The notes beneath the pieces were generated by a model that saw only the letters and a list, made by a program, of their open reading frames with translations, was not told the DNA's origin and ran no database searches. A program made the translations under genes and the position numbers. From Emydura subglobosa (lineage: Eukaryota; Chordata; Testudines; Chelidae), in the NCBI GenBank assembly GCA_007922225.1, contig ML679966.1, positions 52,105,583 to 52,169,582 of the forward strand: a stretch of 64,000 nt of DNA, given 5' to 3'. Below, in pieces: positions 43,848 to 54,760 of this stretch (within the stretch, counting starts at the first letter, position 1; each line of letters starts with the position of its first letter).

Positions 43848-46392
43848 ATACAGATAGAATTATAGAAGATAAGGGTTGGAAAGGACCTCAGGAGGACATC
43901 TAGTCCAATCCCCTGCTAAGAGCAAGACCAACCCCAACTAAATCATCCCAGATAGGGCTTTGTCAAGCCAAGCCTTAAAAATTTCTAGAGGATGGAGATT
44001 CCACCACCTCCCTAGGTAACCCATTCCAGTGCTTTGCCACCCTCCTAGTGAAAAACGTTTTCCTAATATCCAACCTAGACTTCACTCACTGCAACTTGAG
44101 ACCATTGCTTCTTGTTTTGTCATCTGCCACCCAATGAGAACAGCCTAGTTCCATTTACCCTGGAACCCCCCTTCAGGTAGTTGAGGGCTGTTATCAAATC
44201 CCCCCCTCATTCTTCTCTTTTGCAGACTAAACAAGCTCAGTTCCCGCAATCTTGCCTCATAATTCACGTGCTCCAGCACCCTAATTATTTTTGTTGCCCT
44301 CCGTTGGACTTTTTCCAATTTGTCCACATCCTTCCTGTAGTGGGGGGCCCAAATCTGGACAAAATACTCCAAATGTGGCCTCACCAGTGCTGAATAGAGG
44401 GGAATAATCACTTCCCTTGATCTGCTGGCAATGCTCCTACTAATACAGCCCAATATGCCATTAGCCTTCTTGGCAATAAGGGCACACTGTTAACTCATTT
44501 TTAGGTCCTTTTCTGCAGAACTGCTGCTGAGCCAGTCCCCAGTCTGTAGCAGCGCATGGGATTCTTCCGCCCTAAATGCAGGACTCTGCACTTGTCCTTG
44601 TTTAACCTCATCAAATTTCTTTTGGCCCAATCCTCCCATTTGTCTAAGTCACTCTGTATGCTATCCCTCCCTCTGGCATATCTATCAGTCCCCCAAGCTT
44701 CTGTAAACTTGCATGAGGGTTCGATCCACCTCATTCTCCAGATCATTAATGAAAATGTTGAACAAAACTGGCCCCAGGACTGCCCTCTGGGACACTTCGC
44801 TTGATACTGGCTGCCAACTAGACATCGGGTCATTGATCACCACAGCTGAGCCTGATGATCTAGCCAGCTTTCTATGCATTTTATAATCCACTCATCCAAC
44901 CCATACTTCTTTAGCTTGCTGGCAAGAATACTGTGGGAGACCATATCAAAAGCTTTGCTAAAGTCAAGATATACCACATCCACAGAGTCAGTCATCTCAT
45001 CATAGAAGGCAATCAGGTTGTTCAGGCATGGCTTGCCCTTGGTGAATCCATGCTGACCATTCCTGATCACCTTCCTCTCTTCCAAGTGCTTCAAAATGGA
45101 TTCCTTTAGGACCTGCTCCATGATTTTTCCAGAGACTGAGGAGAGGCTGACTGGTCTGTAGTTCCCTGTCCTCCTCCTTCCCTTTTTTTAAAGATGGGCA
45201 TTATATTTGCATTATTCTTATCCTTCGGGACCTCAACAAATTTCAAAGATAATGGCCAATGGCTGATGTGATTGCAGATCCACCTCCCTCAGCACCCTTG
45301 GATGCATTGCATCCGGCCCCATGGACTCATGCATCTCCAGACGTTCTAAATAATCCTGAACCTGCTCTTTCACCACTGAGGGCTGCTCACTTCCATCCCA
45401 TACTGTGATGCCCAGTGCAGTAGTCTGGAAGCTGACCTTGTCTGTGAAGACAGAGGCAAAAAAAAGCATTGAGTACTTTAGCTTTTTCAACATTATTTGT
45501 CACCAGATTGCCTCCCCCATTCAGTAAGGGGCCCACGCTTTCCCTGACCTTCTTCTTGTTACCAACATACCTGTAGAAACCCTTCTTGTTACCTTTCACT
45601 TCCCTTGCTAGCTGCAACTCCAATTGTGATTTGGCCTTCCTGATTTCACTCCTGCATGCTTGAACAGTATTTTTATACTCCTCCCTAGTCATCTGACCAA
45701 GCTTTCACTTCTTGTAAGCTTCCTTTTTGTGTTTAAACCCACCAAAGACATCTTTGTTAAGCCAAGCTGGTCGTCTGCCATGTTTGCTATTCTTTCTGCA
45801 TATTGGGATGGTTTGTTCCTGCGCCCTCAATAAAGTTTCTTTAAGATACAGCCAGTTCTCTTGGACTCCTTTCCCTCTCATATAAGTCTTCCAAAGGATC
45901 CTGCCCATCAGTCCCTGAGGGAGTCAAAATCTGTTTTTCTGAAGTTCAGGATCCATATTCTGCTGTTCTCCTTTCTTCCTTTTGTCAGGATCCTGAACTC
46001 TACCATCTTGTAGTCACTGATGCCTAAGTTGCCTCCCACTTCTACTTTCCCTATCAATTCTTTTCTGTTTGTGAGCATCAGGTCAAGAGGAGCATGGCCC
46101 CTAGTTGGTTCCTCCACCACCTGCACAAGGAAGTTGTCCCCAACACTCTCCATAAACTTCCTGAATTGTCTGTGCACTGCTGTATTGCTCTCCCATCAGA
46201 TGTGCGGGTGATTGAAGTCCCCCATGAAAACCAGGAGCTGTGATCTGGAAACTTTTGTTAGTTGTCTGAAGAAAGTCTCATATTCCTCATCCCTCTAGCT
46301 TGGTGGTCTATAACAGACGCACACCATGACATCATCCTTGTTGCTTTCACCTCTAAACTTAACCCAGAGACTCTCAACAGGCTCTCAAACAG
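43848..46392 (-). mobile_element. CR1-group LINE, 2.5 kb, minus strand
   Basis: Minus-strand element with its 3' tail at 43848-43925 (plus strand reads 'AGAATTATAGAAGATAAGGG', then TTGGAAAGGACCTCAGGAGG) and its 5' truncation in the endonuclease domain near 46392. It is of the same subfamily as the plus-strand copy at 23.0-25.0 kb and is the longest copy of that subfamily here, adding about 0.5 kb of the endonuclease end. Confidence 0.92.
44145..46385 (-). pseudogene. CR1 ORF2 (endonuclease C-terminus to RT thumb), broken
   Basis: Minus strand, 5' to 3': endonuclease motif LLVFMGDFNHPHI near 46220, EEPTRGHAPLDLMLTNRKEL near 46095, SDYKMVEF near 46020 (active enzymes have SDH). Then the linker (KHGRRPAWLNKDVFGGFKHK near 45750), VLNAFF, RT blocks [18 protein letters not shown] (45121 downward), [20 protein letters not shown] near 44960, [20 protein letters not shown] near 44790, and the thumb ([17 protein letters not shown] near 44600; [20 protein letters not shown] at 44450). 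The catalytic FADDTKL block is gone: about 7 nt are missing near 44701. Many frame changes and stops. Inactive. Confidence 0.88.
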
Positions 46393-47690
46393 ATAGTTTA
46401 GGTGTATTTACTAATAGTTTAAAATATGCAAAGATTTAACAAACTGATTTGTGTGAGTTACTATAGTTGAATATTCAAGTTACTATAGTTGTGTAAATGC
46501 CACATAAAGCTGATCTGTTAAAATACAAAGATTCTTTACTGTAACGGCAGTGTAAGATATTGTAAAAGGGATTTATTCATTGATGTAACCTTCTTCAGGC
46601 AATTTTAGTTATTTTAAATATTAATAAATATAAAACTTAAAAATGTTAAATCTTGCATTTTATAAACATAACAAAATAGCAACACAGTCAACTTAGATTC
46701 TAATCAAAGAAATTAATCAACAGTGAGATAAAGAAATAATCAAAGCATAAAACTTGAATTTTTCTAACACCTGTTTTTAATTTGTAGAGTGTCAAAGTAA
46801 TTCTTGAAATGTCTGCTGAAAAGGTTTCAGGCACTGCTGGTAAAGGGCTGTACGCTGAGGAGTACACAAATGTACTTTGATGATTGTGGTTAATTCACAC
46901 GGTCACTCAGTATTCTTAGGGGACTTTCATCATCATTTGCTACATTTTAATTCAGATAATGTCAATGTCTGACAGGGTAACCAGATGTTTAATATTCTGC
47001 AAGATTTTAGAGATCACAAAACACATTCATCTTTGTCTATAAGACAATGTCTGCTGAGAAAGAAAGATATCCTGTAGCAATGGCACATATCATGCAGTGG
47101 TTATCTTTAAAAAGTGGACATTTGCCATTTGAAAGTAAATAGCCTTACTGAAGTATTACACATATTCTCTATCTTCCTATTTACTATATGAAGCTACTTT
47201 TACTATTACACCACTGCTGATAATTTTCAAATAGTAAATATCAATATCAAATACTATAGAAACGTACGTCCCAAACTATTTATTAAATAGTTTAAACAAA
47301 TGAGATTTTTTGCACAGTTCATGAATAGTTTTTGAACAGTAGAATATATTGCCAGTGTTTTCTATTTAAGCTTACTATGATGTGGTGGATTGGTACAAGT
47401 CTGACTCAAACTGTGACCTTCTTTTGAACTTTTAACTGCCATTTTGAACAATGTGCCCTACCTTTTGAGTATACAACTATACCTGCCTCGAGATGTCAAG
47501 AACAAACCAAGGGCACCTTAATTCTGATAGCTCTCCGCACGGCTAACACAAAAGAGTCATCAACTGTGACTGTCTTCCAGTTGAAGAGATCCACCCTTAG
47601 AACAATGGTTTTGCTACAGAAAGTGCCAGGCTGATAGAAACTCATTTTCCCAGTTTGGAGCTGGAATTTCCCAGCTAACAACCCGACTGA
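46393..47690. other. No recognisable feature
   Basis: AT-rich. Short frame at 47496-47681 (minus) without domain. Nothing further can be supported. Confidence 0.4.
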
Positions 47691-47699
47691 AGTTGTGAC

Positions 47700-48330
47700 A
47701 AGCTGATCAGCTGCACGTAAGACAGAAACTTAATTTAAGGGCAAGATGTGCACCTGTCATGCTTAATGGCCAACTGCTGCCAGACACCAGGAAGCCAGCA
47801 AGAGACAGATGGGGCCTACACATCTGACATGCTGACTGGGCCTAAGGGCTCACAAAAAGGGGTGAGCCTAAATTGAGAGGAGAGAGTGTATAGGTGTTTG
47901 CTGTTTATCCTGAAGTTCTATCTGTAACTCTTGTATGTTTGACAATAAGTCACTGAGATATTAGAAGCTCCTCTGCAAAACCTGGGTTCCCAACTTTAGC
48001 CTACCACATGGTCCCCAAAGAGCTGAACTATAAACTAGTGTGCCCACAGAGAAGGACTCTGGTGGGACCATGCATAAGTAACTGGAAAGATTGGTTTCAC
48101 AGCCTAGGGCAGCTGTACTGGAGAGTCCGACATCCCAAAGAGGGGTACCAGACAGGAGAGTTTGCATAAAGGAGTGTACCTCAAAGGCCCAGAGCTAGAA
48201 ACAGAGACTGGACACTGCCCAGACCAAGATGGCTTTGAAGAATATGGAATCCAAAGACTGGGTTGAATTTCAACAGAGTAGGAAAATTCAGCCTGGTCTG
48301 GTCCCCATTCTACCCGTGGCTAGGAAGGAG
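47700..48330 (+). repeat. LTR-like repeat, copy A
   Basis: From about 47955 this aligns with copy B at 52600-52985. Shared blocks in order: GTCCCCAAAG, AGTGTGCCCACAG (B: AGAGTGCCCACAG), 'GCATAAGTAACT' (B: CATAAGTCACT), TGGTTTCA, CATCCCAAAGA (B: TGTCCCAAAGA), CAGAGCTAGAAACA and GCCCAGACCAAGATGGCTT. The family resembles an LTR repeat I recall from turtles. The upstream limit near 47700 is a guess based on composition. No gag/pol lies nearby. Confidence 0.5.
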
Positions 48331-48537
48331 TATGTTTAAATACTTCAATCTGCTTGAGCATATCTATGTACAGAATTTAGTCCTTATTATATAGATGCTT
48401 ATCAGACACAGTGGAGGGCATGGGGCGTATGATGCTATTACAAACATTTTATACCAAGCTGCAGCAGATGAATTGTCAATCCCTAGAAATGTCTAGGGAC
48501 AGACAAAGTAGTACTTAAAGTTACATTATCTTTGACA

Positions 48538-48823
48538 CTTAGGGCATGTCTACACTACCCCAAAATTCAGATTATGGGGATTGTGACTAGCACAGTGCAC
48601 CAAAGTTCTGAGCTGTAACTCCCCTGCATTAATGCTGCAGGTGCAAACTAAAAGGTTCCTAGTTAACATTAACATAGTCCTCTTCAAACAAACAAGACTA
48701 TGTCACTGAGAAGTAGGAACCTTTTAGTTTGCACCTGCAGCAACCATGCAGGGGAGTTAACTCAGAACTTCGGTACACGCTGCTACTCACAAGCCATGTG
48801 GGACAATGTAAATATATCCTAAG
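48538..48823. mobile_element. Near-palindromic 286-bp foldback element
   Basis: The termini CTTAGGGCATGTCTACA and TGTAAATATATCCTAAG are inverted (12/17). Inner arms 48636-48661 and 48714-48739 are a perfect 26-bp inverted repeat (TGCAGGTGCAAACTAAAAGG...). Outer arm sections such as AAAGTTCTGAGCTGTAACTC and the matching GAGTTAACTCAGAACTT also pair well. The 52-bp centre is the only unpaired part. It carries no gene. The terminus belongs to the 'GGGCATGTCTACACT' type also seen at 4783 and 57628. Confidence 0.85.
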
Positions 48824-48829
48824 TCTACT

Positions 48830-50290
48830 ACAATGGATCACCTCCCCTAAAGATGGTTTCTAGAGGCAGACATATGTAGGATTCCTTGTTGCTTCATTGA
48901 AGCAGTGGTGCCCAGAAGCAAGGGCGTTTGATATAAAATTGTAAAGAATCAGTTACTTTCTTCTTTAACCTGAACAAAGAAATTTAATTTAGTGAGAACA
49001 GTATTAACCTTAAAACTACTCTGTCTGTCTGTGCTTTACTATGGAACTTCCACCTAGAATTTTCACCAGATCTGTTCATCTTGCTACTGGACATAGATTT
49101 TCAGAAACCATACACACATTCTCAGTACAATCTAGAATACTGTAGAAATGGAAAAATAAGTATCATTGTGAGCATTAGTGACATGAGGATCAGTTCAGGA
49201 GAAAAATGTTTGTTAGGCATCAGAAGAATTGCTGCAGGATATTTATTTTTTGTTATAAAGGAAAATAAGATGATGAAAACAACTATGTCAGAACGTTGTG
49301 TCATCCAACCACCTCTGGCATTTCCCAGTTTGCTGTGCAAGCTATCCAGATGACTTAGACAAGAGTAAACAGCAGTTAGCACTTAGTTTGTAAATTACTA
49401 GCGATCCCTAATTCCTTGATCTCATGCTGATAATTTAGGGTCTTTAGAGTATTGCCATCTGTCTAACTGGAGTACTGCTTGGCAAACAGATGGATGTAAA
49501 GGCATAAAACATTTCCACACAAGGTAATCCCATGGGTGCCTGGATAAAATGGAGAACCACAGAATAAGGCACTTTGCTACCTTTTGTTCTGTTTGTTAAT
49601 TAGATCATTCCCGTTAACAGGGAAATTAAACAGATAATCCATTAGAATAATTAACATAAAGGCTCACGTTATTTACCTGTGAACATATTCTGAATTTACT
49701 ACTGGTAATTTACTATTTGCAAAGCCATTAACCCAGGATTGCATGGCATATATTCTGTACTTTATAAAGGCATTTCTGTTGCTTTCAATGGAGGACCACA
49801 GAGTGGTTTCAGAAATGTGTGAATCTTCGCTGAAAAAAAGATGGAACTGCATACCCTGAACTTGAGAGGATAAATGTATTTGTACTACCAAAAAAAAAAA
49901 AAAAAAAAAAAATCACACACATACATGCCAAATTTATCACTGTTTCAGAACTTAAACTCAGGTTATTTCCTTATCCCTCTCTAGTAGATGGAGAAGTTCA
50001 TTTTAACGTAGGTTCCTGGTACTACTAAAGATAGCCCCTTTACTGCTGCAGTGTGGAACAAAACTGCTGCGGATTCATGTGCTTTAGATTGTTTTGAGGG
50101 TGTTCCATGCTGCTTGTCTCGCTGCTCTGTAAAAATCAGCTCTCATAGAAACTCTGACATCACCCAAGGGATCAATGTTATATCTCTGAGATCTGCCCTA
50201 TACTATCTGTATGTGAGGTTTTTTATATTCACTTTAAAAAAAAGAGTTTATTTTAATTTAAACAAGCTAGACATTTCTTTTGTTCATAAA
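48830..50290. other. No classified feature apart from a poly(A) run
   Basis: An A23 run at 49890-49912 is followed by a short CA tract. No AATAAA lies within about 40 bp upstream, so it is not clearly a retrocopy tail. The frames of 72-90 codons near 49081-49891 lack domains. Confidence 0.4.
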
Positions 50291-50295
50291 TTGTT

Positions 50296-50347
50296 GATAC
50301 CTATTAGGGGGAGAATAGGTAGATACCTATTAGTGGGAGAATACCTG
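50296..50347. repeat. Two tandem 26-bp units
   Basis: GATACCTATTAGGGGGAGAA is followed at +26 by GATACCTATTAGTGGGAGAA, with a partial third echo (GAAGAATAGG). A local slippage or short duplication. Confidence 0.75.
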
Positions 50348-51045
50348 GAAGAATAGGGTGCAGGAGCTGTTCTCATAGCAACAGCAAAGAGAAGCAACAC
50401 TGGCTGCCCCATTTCCTGCTTAGGTCTGGCCTCATAGCCCCCCTGTCTGGGGGTGATGAGATAATGAGGCCAATTCTGAGTGAGTGGCATTGTGACCTGA
50501 TGCATGGGGAGACAGCACCATGCAGGTTGTTGCCCCTCCCTCCTTCAACCGACAAGACATGAACTGGGCCCTGAGCATGTATCCAATTTGCCTATGCCTT
50601 AATCAGGCCCTACACATACCATGTGTACACAAGAAAAAATGGTTGTGTTTTTCGTGTATATTAACATCGAAATTAATCCCTAAACTATGACAGTACTGTG
50701 ACCGAGTATGATAGGTCTGTATCCAACTGCAAACACCATTTTTGTATTACATGTTGAACTGGATTTTACAGCACTGCAGACACTGCCCTACCAGAAGAGA
50801 TGCTTACTTCATTGAAGGACCATGAGGGAGAAGCCCCTGAGCCAGTTTAAAACCAGGCTATTTATCCAAAAACCCTTTCTTTGTCCGTTGGTCCCTGGAG
50901 AATTCAGTTTGAATTTGTATATGCACACCTCTTCAGGAGTGTAGCTTCAAAGGGCTGATAATGGAGGAAACATGTTAGCATCCCCCTCCCTATGAGAGAA
51001 GATGCATATAATGCCACAACACCACATACACAGTTGCATTTTTAA

Positions 51046-51615
51046 TATAACGCACCTGGGTCAGGGGTGGGGTCAAAGCTGCCTGGACACTCCAGGTCTC
51101 ACTGTCCATTGTTGACTCTCCTCTCCCTCAGCTGGCAGCCCTTGGGGAGCTCTCTGAGGGCAACTGCCAACAGGCAGGAGGTTGGCTCTTCCTCTTCCCT
51201 CTCTCGAGCATAAAAGGCAGATATGGTTGGCACAAGGACCTGTTTCTCAGGCAGCCCATAGAGATTCAGTTATGAGGGCTCAGTCTCAGAGTCTACTGCC
51301 CCTTCCTAGGGTTTACCTTCTACCCCTCTTCTTGCTTTGCATTGCTTTTTCATCAGTCAGGGCAGCTTCAGGGGTGGTGCGTCTCACGACAGTCTCCTCA
51401 GCTGGATTAACCGGTTACCAGCAGTCTGGGAGTGGAACAACAGCCTTCCTAGTCACAGCCTAACCCTCCACTTTTGTGGACAGTTCCCCCTCTTTTAAGC
51501 TCATCACCCTTCAGGCTGAACAAGCCTTGCAGGTGCATCTCGTTAGCATGGAATAGGCCCAGAAGAGCTCGTTAACCTCCTCCATATCAGTGTGAGGGCA
51601 TGTCCCCTTACAGTA
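51046..51615 (-). repeat. LTR-like repeat, minus orientation
   Basis: On the minus strand it begins TGTAAGGGGACATGCCCTCA (51615) and ends near ACCCAGGTGCGTTATA (51046). Between are AACTGTCCACAAAAGTGG and 'GAGAGCTCCCCAAGGG', phrases that I recall from an interspersed repeat of turtles. A TG start supports an LTR. A 93-codon plus-strand frame across it (51182-51463) has no domain and is an artefact. Confidence 0.5.
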
Positions 51616-51685
51616 CCTCAAAGGTATGAACCTTAATTCAATAAGGTTTAATTCAATAAAGTTAAATTGATCTTAATTCCATAAG

Positions 51686-52396
51686 TAAGGATACGATTTT
51701 GTCACAGAGATCACAGATGTCATGGATTCCGGACTTCCAGAAACCTACATGAAATTATCCACAGGTGGCAAGGGTCCCAGAGCTCTGGGGTGGTGGAGCA
51801 GCTCTCAGCCGCTGCAGGGGGCCCACAGTTCCGAGCTGCTGCCGGCAGCAGAATCCGCTGCTGTCTGCCGGTGCAGGCAGAAGGGACCCCCGGCTCCGAG
51901 CCACCACAGGCAGCCCCGTAGCCGTGAGCTGGGGCAGAGGTGAAGGGATCCCAGAGCCCCAAGCCACTGCTGGTGGTGGGGGCACTCCACTGCCATCTGC
52001 TGTGCTGGGGGCAGCCCGCTGCCATCGTCAGAGTCCCGAGCCATGGCAAGGACCCAGTGGCATCAGCGACCCCACGGCTCCAAGCTGCTGCCAGCAGCAG
52101 AGTCTGTTGCTATGTGCCGGTGCAGAGACTTCACCCACAGCTCGGGTGGACAGGAGTAGGAAGCCGCAGTGCTGGCTGGGGACCCAATGCTCCTCTCTGT
52201 GATTGCTGCACCCTCCCCCTCCCGCAGTGGGGTTAAGGCTCTCATCCTCCCCCCCCTCGGGCATTTGGTCAGCCCCTCCCCCCATTATTTTTAGTAGAAG
52301 TCACAGTCAGGTCACAGCTTACATTAATTTTTGTGTATTGCCAGTGACCTGTCTATAATTTCTACTTAAAATAATCATGACAAAATCTTCACCTTA
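51686..52396. mobile_element. hAT-type non-autonomous element, 711 bp
   Basis: Termini TAAGGATACGATTTTGTCAC (51686) and the reverse complement of ATGACAAAATCTTCACCTTA (ending 52396) match at 16 of 20 positions. Flanking octamers TCCATAAG (51678-51685) and TTTATAAG (52397-52404) match at 6 of 8, the hAT target-duplication length. Subterminal CACAGAGATCACAG / GTGACCTGTCTATAA motifs also echo each other. The GC-rich interior contains reiterated CAGCAG/GCTGCTG and CTCCAAGC(T/C) phrases and low-stop frames in five registers, but no transposase. Confidence 0.75.
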
Positions 52397-52424
52397 TTTA
52401 TAAGGTTTGCTCAGGATATTGTCA

Positions 52425-52985
52425 GTGTCACACAGGAGTGCTGATCATTGCCACGTGGAAGCAAGATGTACAGGAGTAACTCCATCCAGCCTGGAAGGCT
52501 GACAAACCTCAGACTCACAGAAGGGTAAGAGTAGACTAGGGGAGGGCTTCAGGACTTCGATTGTTTTCAAAGTTCTGAAACTCTCGGGTGCTTACAAGTA
52601 AAGTGACTGTGAGTAAGAAATTCCTTTGCTAACCTTGTGTCCCTTTCTCTTCTGCCACATTGTCCCCAAAGGGTTAAACTAGACGCCCAGAGTGCCCACA
52701 GCCAATGTGGAGCCACGTGGGAGCATTCATAAGTCACTCAAAAGGTCTGAAGCACTGGTTTCAGGGTCTAGGATAGCGAGAGTATGGAGTCTCATGTCCC
52801 AAAGAAGAGTGTCGGCCAAGAAGTCTCTGCCTGGGAGCGTTCCTGCCAGTTCCAGAGCTAGAAACAATGTCTGGACTCTTTCCAGATCCAGCTGGCTTAG
52901 AAGCATGTGAGACCCAATGGACCAGGTCCACTTACATATTGGTGACCGTATATTGAGGTACTGGGCCAGATTGTGACAGGTATAC
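52425..52985 (+). repeat. LTR-like repeat, copy B
   Basis: Better preserved than copy A (47.7-48.3 kb). Blocks: GTCCCCAAAGGGTTAAACTA, GAGTGCCCACAGCC, 'CATAAGTCACTCAAA', 'CTGGTTTCAGGGTCTAGGAT', CTCATGTCCCAAAGAAG, TCCAGAGCTAGAAACAATGT, 'GAGACCCAATGGACCAGG', GGTGACCGTATATTGAGGTA and GATTGTGACAGG at the end. It is in the same orientation as copy A. The 72-codon frame here has no domain. Start approximate. Confidence 0.55.
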
Positions 52986-54640
52986 AAGGGTTCAAGTTGT
53001 ATATCAAATCTGCCCTTCTAATTGCCAAATGTTATGTTTTACCTCTACTAGCACTACAAAGCCAATACAGCTTAGGCAGAGAAGGCTGATTTTACTTTTC
53101 ACTCACCAGAAAAGCTAAATTTTACTTATCAGATTAAATTATATCCTCCATTACACCTGATTGCAAACTATACTTTAAGATGCTGATTTTGATCCTAATC
53201 CTGCTCTTTTTGCTTCAACTAGACTAGAGGTGGAGGAATATGGTGTTACAGGCCACTTATATGTGAGGCAAGTAAGAGAGGAAATGGGGTGAAGTGAGGT
53301 TTTTAAAAGCGAGCATGTGAAGGGTCAGCACATACGTTGTTCATTCAAATATATCCACTAATCAACTGAGGGTCCCCCTTCATACCCTTTAGCGGTAGCT
53401 GAAACCCACTTTGGACTGTGATGCAGTAGTGACTAGAGACCCCCATCCCCTTTCCCAGCAATTCATTGTCTCTCAAGCACTTGGTATGCATCCTGGCCTA
53501 TTGCTTCATAAGCTCCCTGTGGGAATGGGAGAGCAACTTAAAAAAAGTCACTCTCTCCCACCACTTGCACAAAGGTCAGGATGTGGCAATATGTAAAAAC
53601 TAACATAACTTAAGTGGATGTGCACTGAAATCTGGCAGTTAGGCGTGTGGTGCTTTGAATGCAAAGCTGGCACAGACAAATGACTTGTATTTGTACTCAG
53701 GAAAAGGTATACCAAAAAAACCAGCACTTTTTTTCATGTTAACTAACCGTGAACAACATGAAAACAGGCAAAGGAAGTGCTAGTTATCAAACTCTATGTT
53801 TAATAATTTCAAATACTAGTATTTTTGCACTTAATTTATTTGGCAGATATATTTATAGAATCTTGGTACATTTAGTTGTAACTAATAAAAACATCCAGGT
53901 AAGTAGATTGATATCCATGGCTGTGGCTGCTAGAACACACACTAGTTCTCTAGAGTAGCTGATGAAACCTTTGAAGTTTTATAATTTAGCTGTTGTTGCA
54001 ATGACCTGATTGCAATCAAATATAATAAATTATAGAGAATGGTGACTTATGGTTATTATTAAAGCCTTTATCATACATTATGACATGTATTTTGACCTTT
54101 GTAAGATCATAAAAAGTGAATGATAATAAAAGTTCAGTGCTGTAGGAGAAAGCAATCAGATATGCTCATTTGAATACAGTCCACACTAATTCTATTCTCT
54201 GCCGTGTCATTGTTTTACATGTTCAGATTTGATTTCTGTGCATGTATTTATCTAACTCATAAAAAGTAAGGCTATACTCTTTCATCAATGCACAGCAAGT
54301 TTATGTTTAACTCCATATGGTTTAAATAGTGAGCAGGGGGGCAAACAAATCATTCAGGTGAGAAAAAATATCAGTTTTAAAGTGGGGACTGCTGAAACCC
54401 AGGTACATCAAAAGCAGAGGGTTTTGCACAACTAACTGTCCCATAATTACCATTCAATATAACCTTGTGATGAAGGCACAGAGACAAAATAGACTGGGAA
54501 TAAAGATCGAGATGTGGATGTGGACATAGAAATGTTTAGGGGTGGTAGAAAATTAGAATTTAATTTCATGAAAAAATTTCATGGTTCTGATCTACACTAG
54601 GGCAAAACTAAGACTTCTCAGAGTTTCAGGAAAAAAATCA
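52986..54640. other. No classified feature
   Basis: AT-rich. The 69-codon frame at 53749-53958 has no recognised domain. Confidence 0.4.
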
Positions 54641-54760
54641 AGACGCTCACTCCTGAATAGCCATTAGCCCAGTGCTTTGGGAACTCGTGGAAAACCAAGG
54701 TTCAAGTTCCCGCTCTGCCTGATTCTGACCAGGCCATAGCATATTCTGGGATGTGTGGTC
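54640..54760 (+). repeat. SINE-head-like fragment
   Basis: CAGTGCTTTGGGAACTCGTG, AACCAAGGTTCAAGTTCCC (B-box-like GGTTCAAGTTCC) and GCTCTGCCTGATTCTGA, followed by GCATATTCTGGGATGTGTGG and TCTCTCTCTCTGAACAG. The same vocabulary occurs in the 38.5-39.0 kb foldback. It is probably a fragment of that family. Confidence 0.5.

Noticed and set aside
51720..52285. Frames of up to 145 codons in five registers
   Set aside because: They lie inside a hAT-type non-autonomous element bounded by TIRs and octamer duplications; reiterated CAGCAG-type phrases explain the openness.
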